Shown piece after piece: positions 9,146-18,410 of a DNA stretch of 34,706 nt. Below the pieces are notes generated by a model. That model did no database searches, had not been told where the DNA came from, and worked only from the letters and a program-made list of their open reading frames with translations. The stretch's first letter is position 1. Every line of letters starts with the position of its first letter. A program made the position numbers and the translations under genes. Source of the stretch: Planctomycetota bacterium (GTDB lineage: Bacteria > Planctomycetota > PLA2 > JAEUHO01); NCBI GenBank assembly GCA_027625315.1, contig JAQBWE010000004.1:1-34706 (forward strand). The letters are read 5' to 3'.

Positions 9146-9547
9146 CTAGCGCCTGTCGCCGGCCGGGCGCTCGGCGCGTTCGCGGTCGCGGGCCTCGCGC
9201 TCCGCGCGCATCTTCTCGAGCAGACGCTCGATGAGCTCGTCGGCCTCACGCTGGCTGGCGGTGCTGGGCGCCTGCCGCGGGGCAGGGGGCCGCGCGGGAG
9301 CCTGGACGACCGGAGCCGAGAGCAGGACCGGCTCCTCCTCGACAAGCGGAACGGTGCCGAACGAGCCGTCGGCGGCTGCGCCGGTCGCCTGGCCGCTCGA
9401 CGCGTCGGCGACGGCAAGGAGGACGCCGAGCGCCGCCAGCAGGAGGCCGGCGAGCCAAACGGCGGAGCGTGTACGGGAGCGGGCCGGAGCCAGGGGACTG
9501 CGGGGAGACACGGCGGCAGCGCCTCTCTTCCCACCACGAGGCCCCAT
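9146..9547 (-). CDS. Small single-TM hypothetical protein, first gene of the pilin-like cluster
   Basis: ORF with TM segment SAVWLAGLLLAALGVLLAVADAS and charged coiled-coil C-terminus; stop directly precedes the next gene; ATG at 9547 preferred over 9595. Confidence 0.6.
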   Translation of the reverse strand: MGPRGGKRGAAAVSPRSPLAPARSRTRSAVWLAGLLLAALGVLLAVADASSGQATGAAADGSFGTVPLVEEEPVLLSAPVVQAPARPPAPRQAPSTASQREADELIERLLEKMRAEREARDRERAERPAGDRR

Positions 9548-9740
9548 CGACCCGCGGTGGCCCCCCTGCGGAGCCGCATCTGCAGGCGGTCTCAAACCGG
9601 GACAGCGGCCCTAGGGACTTTAGGCCCGCCCGACCGCCCGGCGGGGCCTGGGCCCCGGCTCAGGGAGGTCCGTAGGCAACCCGCGGCTAGGCTTAGGCGT
9701 CCCTGTAGGCAGTACCCGCTGCACCCCCAAGGAGATCCCC

Positions 9741-10958
9741 GTGGACCGATTCCCCTTCCGAGCGCTGCTGACCGCGTCGCTCGCCGCTGCGCTGCTGTGC
9801 GTGGCCGCCGCCCCGCTCGCCCTCGCCGAGGGTGAGGATCTCGAGGGCGCAGGCATTCAGTGGATCGATGGCTGGGCCGCTGGCCAGGCCAAGGCAACTG
9901 AGGGCGGCAAGCTCTGCTTTGTCTACTTCGGCCGCAAGACTCCCACCTGACCCCCCTGCGTGCAGCTTGAGAACCGTGTGTTCTCCACCGCCGACAGCAA
10001 GCAGATCAGCGACAAGTACGTGGCAGTCCGCCTCCTTGGCGGCAACGACCTCGACGACGAAGGCCGTGACTTCATGCAGCGCTACGGCGTGCAGGGCTAC
10101 CCGACGTTGTTGGCGATGACCCCCGACGGCGCCGTCCTCGGCACCGACTTCCAGCGCGACGTCGCGGGCATTCTCGCCACGATGGATCAGGCCGCCACGG
10201 CCGATCAGAACTTCCGCACGAAGGCCAAGGAGCTGGGTGCCTCAAAGTTGCCCGAGGCCGTGCGCACGATGGCGGGCCTGTACAAGGACCGCATGCAGTG
10301 GGCCGAGGCCCGCACTCGCTACGAGCAGCTCGTCGCAGCCGGCGGCAGCGTTGAGGACAAGATGAGCCTGCTCGACGTGCTCGGGAAGGTCAACGACGTG
10401 CCCGCGCGCAAGGAATTGCTCGCGAAGCTTGTGAGCACGTGCAGCGATCGCCCGGAGTGCATCCAGTGGCGCATCGACCTGGCGACCGCTGACCTGCCGA
10501 CCGTCATTCGCAGCCGCGACGAGTACGTCGCGATGCTCGAGAAGAAGAAGACCGCTCTCGAAGGTCTGCTGAGTGAGGTCAAGTCGGCTGGCGACCAGGC
10601 CGTCGTCCGCAACGAACTCGCCAACGCGCTGTCCGGCACGGGCGACAAGGACGGCGCTGCGGCGCATTGGGACTGGATCCTCGCGAACGCGAAGGATTGC
10701 CCGGCGGTGCCCGACGCCCTCTGGGGCAAGGCCATCGCTGCCGTGAACGGCGGCTACATGGACTCCGACGTGGCCATGGTCAAGGAGGGCCGCGCGCTGC
10801 TTCAGAAGATCGTGGACGAGCACGGCTCGCACCAGATCGCGGGCCAGGCGCGGCGCGCGCTCATGCAGGTCGAGCAACTCATCACCCAGCTCGAAGCCAA
10901 GGCTGGCGGCGACGAGGATGGTGGCGATGACGACGACGGTGACGAAGAGGACAAGTAG
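9741..10958 (+). CDS. Secreted thioredoxin-fold protein, candidate selenoprotein with in-frame UGA (Sec70) in a UPPC motif
   Basis: GTG 9741 with SD aaggag, signal peptide, ...KLCFVYFGRKTPT-[TGA 9948-9950]-PPCVQLENRVFSTADSKQISDKYVAVRLLGG...YGVQGYPTLLAMTPDG (cis-Pro thioredoxin motif); frame is maintained to TAG 10958 (405 codons plus stop), followed by a helical repeat-like region and acidic tail. Confidence 0.85.
9969..9985 (+). promoter_or_regulatory. Candidate bacterial SECIS-like hairpin
   Basis: GAGAAC-CGTGT-GTTCTC, perfect 6-bp stem; loop starts 24 nt after the TGA and has G as its second base. Confidence 0.55.
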
Positions 10959-10987
10959 TCCCCACCGCGCCCAGTGACCCAACGAAG

Positions 10988-11020
10988 CCGCCCCGTCTTC
11001 GCACGGGGCGGTTTCATTTT
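10988..11020 (+). terminator. Intrinsic terminator after the thioredoxin-like gene
   Basis: CCGCCCCGT-CTTCGC-ACGGGGCGG perfect 9-bp stem followed by TTTCATTTTT. Confidence 0.9.
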
Positions 11021-12255
11021 TGGGATCGATCTGCCTCGGCCCGTGCTGCCGCGCGGCCGGCGGCCGTGCCTGAGGCCCAGGCCCACTGGAAGTTGAAGCC
11101 GCCAATCCGGCCGTCGACATCCAGGATCTCGCCACAGAGATGGAGACCCGGGACCCTGCGCGACTCCAGCGAGTCCAAGCGCACCTCAGCCAGCGGGACG
11201 CCACCCGCCGTAACCTCCGCCCACGTCCAGCCGCGCGGTCCCGTGACCGGCAACTCCATCGCCGTCAGCGCCTCGACCAGCACCGAGCGCTGCACCCGCG
11301 TCAGATCCAGGCGGCGTGCGCTCGGGTCAAGCCCCGCGCCAGCCACCAGTACGTCAGCCAAGCGCCGCGGCATGCGCGCGGCCAGCCAGGCCGCGGGGTT
11401 CTGACCGCGCAGTTCTTGGAGTGCGGCGTCGAGCGTCGCGGGCGTGTACTCGGGAACCCACGAGACGACGAGCGTGCCGCCCTCCAACAACCAGTGCCGG
11501 CTGATGTCGAGCACCGCGGGGCCGCTCAATCCGAAGTGCGTGCAGAGCAACGCGCCCTCCGCTGTGGGCGGGCGCTTGCGGCCCGGTGCGCGAACCTCCA
11601 AGCGTACGGGCGTGGCGATCCCCTTCAACTCGGTCAGAGGATGGCCAGCGGGAAGCAGCAAGGGCACGAGGGCCTGCTCGATCCGCGGAGTGAGTCCATG
11701 GCCGAGGCCCTGCACCATGGCCAGCCCATGCCCGTCGGAGCCGCTCTTTGGCAAGCTCTTGCCGCCCGTGGCCAAGACCACCCGCCGCGCCAACAGCACG
11801 CCCGCCGGCGACTCCACGCGGAAGCCAGCGGGCTCCGGAACGAGCGCCTCGACCCGGAACGGGTGCACGATCCGCACACCCGCGTCGCGTGCGGCGAGGA
11901 CCAGAGCATCGAGCACCGTCCTCGCCTTGTCCGTGACGGGAAAGAGCTTGCCCGTCTCCTCGCGCTTCAGCTCGACCCCGAGCTCCGCGAAGAACGCTGT
12001 CGTCTCGTCGACGCCGAAGCCACGCAAGACACGGCGGATGGCCGGCGGAGTGGAGCCCGCGAAGTCACGCTCGTCGACCGCATGGTGCGTGACGTTGCAG
12101 CGCCCGCCGCCGGCCACCAGAATCTTCGCGCCCAGCGTGCGTGCGCCATCGACGAGCGTGATGGCAAGACCCGGCCGTTCGCGCCCGGCCTGGACGGCCG
12201 CCATGAGGCCCGCGGCGCCCGCTCCCACGATGACGATGTCGGCGGACTCCTGCAC
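11014..12255 (-). CDS. HI0933/YhiN-family FAD-dependent oxidoreductase
   Basis: DIVIVGAGAAGLMAAVQAG, GAKILVAGGGRCNVTH, VLATGGKSLPKSGSDGHGLAM, CGEILDVDGRIGGFNFQWAWASGTAAG. Confidence 0.95.
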   Translation of the reverse strand: MQESADIVIVGAGAAGLMAAVQAGRERPGLAITLVDGARTLGAKILVAGGGRCNVTHHAVDERDFAGSTPPAIRRVLRGFGVDETTAFFAELGVELKREETGKLFPVTDKARTVLDALVLAARDAGVRIVHPFRVEALVPEPAGFRVESPAGVLLARRVVLATGGKSLPKSGSDGHGLAMVQGLGHGLTPRIEQALVPLLLPAGHPLTELKGIATPVRLEVRAPGRKRPPTAEGALLCTHFGLSGPAVLDISRHWLLEGGTLVVSWVPEYTPATLDAALQELRGQNPAAWLAARMPRRLADVLVAGAGLDPSARRLDLTRVQRSVLVEALTAMELPVTGPRGWTWAEVTAGGVPLAEVRLDSLESRRVPGLHLCGEILDVDGRIGGFNFQWAWASGTAAGRAAARAEADRSQK

Positions 12256-12348
12256 GCGCCGAGTGTAGGCGCGCGGCCCGCTGGCTCCTCAACGCTTCGC
12301 GGCCCGCGCCGGGTACGATCCGCCCGTCCCAGCGATCGGAGGACCGCC

Positions 12349-14400
12349 TTGGCTCGTATCGTCTCTTTGCGCACGCGCCTCTTGCGCCAGCTGGTCTTGC
12401 TGATCGTGGCCGTGGGCGGGGCACTGCTCCTCGCGACGTACTTCGGCAACCAAGCCGCCGTTCGGACGCTGTCCGCAGACTCGATTCGCCGAGCCCAACT
12501 GCAAACCGCGACGCATCTGGACCGCTTCTTCGATCCGGTCGTGCGCTACCTCCGGATCGCCGAGAACCAGCGCGCACGTGGACTCCTGCCGTTGGAGGAT
12601 CCCGAGCGCGTCAACGCCATGCTCGTACCCGTCCTCGCGCGCTATCCCCAGGTGTCCTCCCTCATGGTGGCCGACGACCGCGGTCGCGAGCACATGGTGC
12701 TGAGGATGCGTGCGGCGTGGCGCGTCCGACAGACGCGGGTGGATGAGTGGCAGGATGAGGTGCGCTGGACCGAGTGGTCCGAAGAGCAGCCCACCCCCGT
12801 GGAGCGGCTCGAGAAGCTGGGCTACGACCCCCGCACCCGGCCGTGGTTTCAGGCCGCGCTTGAGCATCTGGCGCCGGACGCACCGGGTGGCCTGCCCGAC
12901 GCCCGCTGGGACGCGCGCCTGTCTTGGACAAAGCCCTACACCTTCTTCACTACGAAGGAGCCGGGTATCACCGCGGCGCTCGCACGACGCGGCGGGGACG
13001 GCATCACTCGGGTCCTCGCGTTCGACATCCTGCTCCGCGACCTATCGCTCTACACGACGCGCGACGACGTTCAGCCGAGCGCCAACGGGCTCATCGCCGT
13101 CGTGGAAGAAGAGACGAACGAAGTGCTTGGACTGCCGCGCACGCCGCCCTTCCTCGACGAAGTCGCGCGCATGGCGGCGGTTCGCAAGCACATCGACGAG
13201 ATCGACACGCCGGTGCTGACCCAGGCCAAGAGCACGTGGACCGCGCGCGGCGGCGTGACGGGTTCCCCCTTCCGCTTCGAGGCCGGCGGCCAGGCGTGGT
13301 GGGGCGACATCGCGCGCTATGAGCTCGCCAGCGACCGGAAGTTGCTCGTCATCACCGTGGTCCCGGAGGCCGACCTCCTCGGCGACTTGGCGCGCTTGCG
13401 CTGGATCCTGCTCGGCGTGGTCTTGCTTGCCCTCGGGATCGCGATCTGGCAGGCCTGGCGCCTCGCCGACAGCGTGAGCGACCCCATCGAAGCGCTGGTC
13501 GCCGCGTCCGAGCGGATCGCGCGCGGCGAGCTCGACACCCCCACCGCGGTTGCGTCGGATCTGCGTGAGGTGCAAACGCTGGCCGAAGCTCAGGAACGCA
13601 TGCGCCTCGGCCTGCAGGTGCTGATGAAGCTTGAACGCGACCTGCAGGTCGCACGCAACATCCAGCAGCAGACTTTCCCAAGCATCCTCCCGGGCCTCAA
13701 GGGCTTCGACGTCGAAGGCTGGAGCGAACCGGCCGATGAGACCGGCGGCGACACCTACGACATGATCGGGCTGAGCGGCGGCTGGCAACGCGCAAGCCTC
13801 GTCGCAGCGGATGAGTCGGCGGATCGCGCGGTCCTCATGCTGGCTGACGCGACGGGCCATGGGATTGGGCCCGCGCTGTGCGCGCTCCAGCTGCGCGCCA
13901 TGCTGCGCATGGCGATGCGCATGGGAGGCGATCTCGAGACCATCGCCAAGCACATGAACACGCAACTTTACGAAGACCTCCCCTCGTCGCAGTTTCTAAC
14001 GACTTGGATTGGCATGCTCGATCCCGACGAAGGCACGCTGCGTACCTTCAGCGCAGGTCAGGCCCCCCTGCTGCGTTACGAGGCCGCCAGCGACTCCGTC
14101 CAAATCCTCGCAGCAGACGCACCGCCGTTTGGCATCCTGCCGATCATTCCGATCAACATCAAGGAGGCCGTGAGCCTGGCCCCGGGCGACCTCTACATCG
14201 TGTTCTCGGACGGCATCTACGAAGCGAACGACCCCGACGGGAACAAGTTTGGGGAGGACCGGGTCATCGAGATCGTGCGTGCCCACCGCCACCGCTCGCC
14301 GCGCAAGATCCTGGAGGCCGTTCGCGCCGGCGTCGAGGCGTTCGCCCGCGGTCGTCCGGCCGACGACGACCGCACCGCCGTCATCATCAAGCGCCTGTAG
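12349..14400 (+). CDS. Membrane sensor with extracellular Cache-like region, HAMP and SpoIIE/PP2C-type phosphatase (RsbU-like)
   Basis: TTG start with SD cggagga; TM, periplasmic region, second TM, HAMP-like DSVSDPIEALVAASERIARGELDTP, and phosphatase motifs ARNIQQQTFP, DETGGDTYDMI, MLADATGHGIGPAL, FSAGQAPLLRY, FSDGIYEANDPDG, DDRTAVIIKRL. Confidence 0.92.
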   Translation: MARIVSLRTRLLRQLVLLIVAVGGALLLATYFGNQAAVRTLSADSIRRAQLQTATHLDRFFDPVVRYLRIAENQRARGLLPLEDPERVNAMLVPVLARYPQVSSLMVADDRGREHMVLRMRAAWRVRQTRVDEWQDEVRWTEWSEEQPTPVERLEKLGYDPRTRPWFQAALEHLAPDAPGGLPDARWDARLSWTKPYTFFTTKEPGITAALARRGGDGITRVLAFDILLRDLSLYTTRDDVQPSANGLIAVVEEETNEVLGLPRTPPFLDEVARMAAVRKHIDEIDTPVLTQAKSTWTARGGVTGSPFRFEAGGQAWWGDIARYELASDRKLLVITVVPEADLLGDLARLRWILLGVVLLALGIAIWQAWRLADSVSDPIEALVAASERIARGELDTPTAVASDLREVQTLAEAQERMRLGLQVLMKLERDLQVARNIQQQTFPSILPGLKGFDVEGWSEPADETGGDTYDMIGLSGGWQRASLVAADESADRAVLMLADATGHGIGPALCALQLRAMLRMAMRMGGDLETIAKHMNTQLYEDLPSSQFLTTWIGMLDPDEGTLRTFSAGQAPLLRYEAASDSVQILAADAPPFGILPIIPINIKEAVSLAPGDLYIVFSDGIYEANDPDGNKFGEDRVIEIVRAHRHRSPRKILEAVRAGVEAFARGRPADDDRTAVIIKRL

Positions 14401-15022
14401 CGCGATCCACCCGCTTGCGCTCCGCCAGCAGCGCGCGCACTTCCGGCACGAGCTTCGGCGCCGTGAGGACGGCGAGGCCGAGCCCAAGACACGCAATTGG
14501 TACGCCGTAGAGCCACCAGCCCATGGGTGCTGCGACGAGAGTCGCGAAAGCCGTGGCGGGCGCCTCGTCACGAATCCCGTGCGTCTTGCGCAGCAGCAAC
14601 CAGACGGCGATGGTCGTCAGGATCCACGCGGCGACCAGCCAAGGACAGAACACAAGCATCGCCCCCGCGGCGGCGGCGAAGCCCTTGCCGCCGACCACGC
14701 GCCCCATCGCCAACGAAAGCCACGGGTTGTAGTTGTGTCCCGCGATCGCTCCCACGGTCGCGGCGACCTGCGTGACTGTGTCGACGTCACCTCGCCAGAG
14801 CGTGGCCAACAGCACGGCGGCCACGCCTTTGAGCCCATCCAGCCCGAGCACGGCGAGCCCGAGCAGCCGCGATCGCCCCACCCGCGAAGCGTTGAGTGCA
14901 CCGACGTTGCCCGAGCCGCCTGCGCTCACGTCCTGGCGCGCGACGACGCGCACGAGAATCCACGCGACGGGGATCGAACCGGCGAGGGCGCCGATCAAGA
15001 ACGGCACGATCAAGTCGGTCAT
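14387..15022 (-). CDS. plsY: Glycerol-3-phosphate acyltransferase PlsY
   Basis: GSIPVAWILVRV, GSGNVGALNASRV, AGHNYNPWLSLAMGRVVGGKGFAAAAG; overlaps the convergent phosphatase gene by 14 nt. Confidence 0.92.
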   Translation of the reverse strand: MTDLIVPFLIGALAGSIPVAWILVRVVARQDVSAGGSGNVGALNASRVGRSRLLGLAVLGLDGLKGVAAVLLATLWRGDVDTVTQVAATVGAIAGHNYNPWLSLAMGRVVGGKGFAAAAGAMLVFCPWLVAAWILTTIAVWLLLRKTHGIRDEAPATAFATLVAAPMGWWLYGVPIACLGLGLAVLTAPKLVPEVRALLAERKRVDRATGA

Positions 15023-15099
15023 GCGGGCTCCCCGGCGGCGTGGGGGCAGTATAGCGGCGCGCCACGGTACCCTACGCCCTCGTCTCGGGAGGCCCGCTG

Positions 15100-16650
15100 G
15101 TGTCGCGCACGCTCGCTCTCATGCTCTGTCTCTGCGTCGGCGCCACGGCGTCCGCCGACCCGCCGGATCCCGCGCCGATCGTCGTCGACGCGGCGCATGT
15201 CACGGAGGCTCTAGCAGCCGCCGGGGAGAACGCCCCGGAGCTACAGCGCGTGCTTGAGCACTTCGCGTTGGACCAGGCCAAGCAGGTGGCGGCGCGCTTC
15301 CTCATCGCCAACATGCCGGGCAAGGGCTACGTCCGCACCCGCCTCGTCGATGCCCAGGGCGCGGCCGTCGCGTTCGATCCGCTGGCCTATGACTCCTTCG
15401 AATCGGCGCGCGAGGCCATTGAGGCCTTGGAGACGGAGCACGGCGCGCTGGACTTCCAGCGCTCGGACCTCGTGGAAGACGTTCGCACGATCCGCGCCGA
15501 CGCGCTCATCCGACACATCGACTTGTCCTTCGCCGCGTGGCTGGCGCGTCCACCCAACCGACGCGTCTCGTTCGGCGCGTTCCTGGAGTACGTCCTCCCC
15601 TACCGCGGCTCCGAAGAGCCGCTGGATGACTGGCTCGCGCCGCTGCAGCGACGCTACGCCCCGCGCGCGCGCCAACACGCCGGTGGCGAGGCGCTCGACG
15701 AGCTCTATGCTTGGCTGCTGAAGGACATCGGCGCGCGCGTGCGGTTTGATCCGCGCTACTACTTGCACCCGACTGACCAGGGTTACACCGAGATGGGCCG
15801 CACGGGTCTCGGGCGTTGCGAAGACATCACCAACATGCAGACCTACGCGGCGCGCTCGCTGGCACTCGCGACCGCGGCGGACTACACGCCCTATTGGGCC
15901 CACGGCGACAACAACCACGCCTGGAACGTGCTACTCGACAACGAGGGCCGCGGCGCGGTCACCGCGTACTCGCATGCAGCGAAGGTCTACCGCAAGTCCT
16001 ACGCCATCCAGCGCGACAGCTTGGCCTTCCAGCTGGCCGATGGCCGCGAAGCGCCCAATCGCTTCATGGGGAGCACGACGGCGCGCGACGTGACAGACCA
16101 GTACGGCCCGACCACGGACGTCACCGTGGAAGTCGGCGCGGCCGCCGGGGCCGAGCGCCACGCGTACCTCTGCGTCTTCAACGGCGGGGAGTGGCGCGCG
16201 ATCCACTGGGGCACGATCACGGCAGGCCGCGTCACCTTCGACCGCATGGGGCGCAACATCGTGTACCTGCCGGCTGTCCACGACGGCACGCGCTTGATCG
16301 CGGTGTCGGCGCCGTTACTCGTCCACCGTGACGGCCAAATCGAGCCGCTCCCGGGTGTAGGCACCGAAGGGCCGGCCGTGCTGCGCGCGGTGCAACCGCA
16401 GCGCCGCAGCGTCGACACGGGCGAAGATCAACCCATCACCTACCTCCTGCCCGAGCAGACCTACACGCTGCAGGTTTGGGATGTGACCAAGGGCGCGTGG
16501 AGCGAGCTGGCGACTCACGTTGCCGGCGCCGAGCCGTGGAACCTGCCGGACCTCCGCCGTGACGCGCTGTATTGGCTCGTGGCTAAGGAGAGCCGCCGCC
16601 TCGAACGCCCGTTCACGATCGCCCCCAGTCGCGATCAGAAGTGGTGGTAG
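15100..16650 (+). CDS. Secreted transglutaminase-like domain protein
   Basis: GTG start, signal peptide; TGLGRCEDITNMQTYAARSLAL ... YWAHGDNNHAWNVLLDNEG (Cys...His core). Confidence 0.8.
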   Translation: MSRTLALMLCLCVGATASADPPDPAPIVVDAAHVTEALAAAGENAPELQRVLEHFALDQAKQVAARFLIANMPGKGYVRTRLVDAQGAAVAFDPLAYDSFESAREAIEALETEHGALDFQRSDLVEDVRTIRADALIRHIDLSFAAWLARPPNRRVSFGAFLEYVLPYRGSEEPLDDWLAPLQRRYAPRARQHAGGEALDELYAWLLKDIGARVRFDPRYYLHPTDQGYTEMGRTGLGRCEDITNMQTYAARSLALATAADYTPYWAHGDNNHAWNVLLDNEGRGAVTAYSHAAKVYRKSYAIQRDSLAFQLADGREAPNRFMGSTTARDVTDQYGPTTDVTVEVGAAAGAERHAYLCVFNGGEWRAIHWGTITAGRVTFDRMGRNIVYLPAVHDGTRLIAVSAPLLVHRDGQIEPLPGVGTEGPAVLRAVQPQRRSVDTGEDQPITYLLPEQTYTLQVWDVTKGAWSELATHVAGAEPWNLPDLRRDALYWLVAKESRRLERPFTIAPSRDQKWW

Positions 16651-16654
16651 CGCG

Positions 16655-17812
16655 ATGCGCAGGCTTGCCCTTCTCCCGCTGATCGCGGCCCTGACCTTCT
16701 ACGCGCCCGCCCACGCCGAGGAGGAAGCCACGCCCGAAGCGCAGCTTGCGGCGCTGCTGGCTCCGACTTGCGCACAGCACGATGTGCCCGCCCTGGCCGT
16801 CGCGATCGTGAGTTCGAACGGGCCTGCCGTCGTGGCCGTCTCGGGCGTGCGCAAGCGCGGCGCCGACACAGCCGTCACCCCGGCGGACCTGTGGCACATC
16901 GGCTCGTGCACGAAGTCGATGACCGCGACCTTGATCGGCCGCCTCGTGGATCAGAAGAAGCTGCGGTTTGAGACAACCGTCGCCCAGGCGTTCCCGGATC
17001 TCGCGGAGTCGATGCACGCCTCCTGGCGTGACGTCACGCTCGACCTGCTCCTGCGCAACCGCGGGGGCGCGCCGGCCACGCTCGATCGCGACGGCTTGTG
17101 GGCACATCTCTGGCAGCATACCGGTACGCCGCGCGAGGCGCGGCGCCTGCTTGCGAAGACCATGCTTGCGTGGCCCCCGGCGTACGAGCCAGGTACGCAG
17201 TATGAGTACAGCAACGCCGGATTCGCGCTCGTGGGCCACGCGGCGGAATGCCTGCTCGATCAACCGTACGAAGCGCTCATCACGGCCGAGCTGTTCGAGC
17301 CTCTCGGCATCCAGACGGCCGGCTTCGGCGCCCCGGGCTCAGCCGACAAGCTCGATCAGCCCTGGGGCCACCGACTGCTGCCCCAAGCACGACCGCCCGT
17401 GCCGCCGGGTCCCCCCGCCGACAATCCTCCGGCGATCGCTCCGGCGGGTCGCGTGCATCTCTCGATGGCCGACTGGGCTCGGTACGCGCAACTGCACCTC
17501 GCGGGGGCGCGGGAGGGCGACGAGAAACTCGCCGTCGAGCGCGGAACGCTGCGCCACATCCAGACGCCGCGCAGGGGCGAGGACTACGCCCTCGGCTGGG
17601 GTACGACGACCCGGCCCTGGGCGAACGGCCCCGTGCTCTCCCACACCGGCTCCAACACCATGTGGTTCTCGGTCCTGTGGCTCGCGCCGCGCAAGGACTT
17701 CGCCGTCCTTGTCGCGTGCAATCAGGGCGGCGATCCGGGCGCCCAGGCGACCGACGCGGTGGCTAGTGCCGCAATCCGCTGGCACCTCGAACGGCAGGCG
17801 AAGCCGCGCTAG
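16655..17812 (+). CDS. Beta-lactamase-like serine hydrolase (class C / PBP family), secreted
   Basis: Signal peptide; SxxK in IGSCTKSMTATLIGRL, YSN in YEYSNAGFALVG, HTGSNTMW. Confidence 0.9.
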   Translation: MRRLALLPLIAALTFYAPAHAEEEATPEAQLAALLAPTCAQHDVPALAVAIVSSNGPAVVAVSGVRKRGADTAVTPADLWHIGSCTKSMTATLIGRLVDQKKLRFETTVAQAFPDLAESMHASWRDVTLDLLLRNRGGAPATLDRDGLWAHLWQHTGTPREARRLLAKTMLAWPPAYEPGTQYEYSNAGFALVGHAAECLLDQPYEALITAELFEPLGIQTAGFGAPGSADKLDQPWGHRLLPQARPPVPPGPPADNPPAIAPAGRVHLSMADWARYAQLHLAGAREGDEKLAVERGTLRHIQTPRRGEDYALGWGTTTRPWANGPVLSHTGSNTMWFSVLWLAPRKDFAVLVACNQGGDPGAQATDAVASAAIRWHLERQAKPR

Positions 17813-17919
17813 TTCGTGCGGCGAGGCGTGCGGCCCGCCGGTCACGGCCCGGCTCGTGCAACAATCCGCCTGGCGAGGCCGGACGCCAGAACGCGGACGG
17901 ACATCACACGGGAGGTTGC

Positions 17920-18354
17920 ATGCTTCGGGACGAACTACGCGACGCGATGCTCGCGGCGATGAAGGCCGGCAAGGCGGTCGAGAAGAACATCCTGCGCGTG
18001 GCGCTCGGCGAGGTCCAGACCGCCGAGAGTCGAAGCGGGGAGGACGCCCCGGACGCCGAAATCCAGAAGATGCTGCGCAAGCTGATCAAGTCCATCGGCG
18101 AGACGCGCGACGCGACGCCGGCTGGCGCCCAGCGCGTCACGCTCGACGAGGAGATCGCGGTGCTCGAGACGTACCTGCCGCGGACGCTGACGGTCGACCA
18201 GATCGTCGCCGCGCTGACCCCCCACGCGGACGCCATCCGGGCCGCCGGCAACGACGGGCAGGCGATGGGCTTGGCGATGAAGCAGCTCAAAGCCGCCGGC
18301 GCGGCCGTGGAGAGCCAGGACGTCCAGGCCGCCATTCGCGCCCTCCGCTCCTAA
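17920..18354 (+). CDS. GatB/YqeY domain-containing protein
   Basis: 144 aa; MLRDELRDAMLAAMKAGK...LRVALGEVQ...LDEEIAVLETYLPRTLTVDQI; SD gggagg. Confidence 0.92.
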   Translation: MLRDELRDAMLAAMKAGKAVEKNILRVALGEVQTAESRSGEDAPDAEIQKMLRKLIKSIGETRDATPAGAQRVTLDEEIAVLETYLPRTLTVDQIVAALTPHADAIRAAGNDGQAMGLAMKQLKAAGAAVESQDVQAAIRALRS

Positions 18355-18410
18355 CGGGACCAGAGCTGGCAGCGAAATGCCCCGCGGGCCCCGCCGCTCC
18401 TGCGAGTGGC

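Noticed and set aside
9142-9579. 145-aa alternative-frame ORF
   Set aside because: Arg/Pro/Ser-rich out-of-frame shadow; the 9146..9547 frame has a TM segment and directly abuts the next gene.
9643-9656. GGGGCC-TG-GGCCCC inverted repeat in the divergent region before the Sec candidate gene
   Set aside because: 2-nt loop and pure GC in GC-rich DNA; likely chance, no supporting context.
9741-9950. Treating the 69-aa ORF as a separate short gene or the locus as a simple pseudogene
   Set aside because: Single in-frame TGA exactly at the redox Cys, intact flanking thioredoxin motifs, hairpin and terminator favour Sec recoding; sequencing error remains possible and is noted as a test.
11140-12348. 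N-terminal extension of the SpoIIE-type phosphatase ORF
   Set aside because: Antisense to the HI0933-type oxidoreductase; a TTG start with SD at 12349 begins a sensible TM-sensor protein.
16968-18410. Upstream extension of the 783-aa plus-strand ORF
   Set aside because: Overlaps the serine hydrolase and YqeY genes in another frame; a signal peptide starts at ATG 18411.
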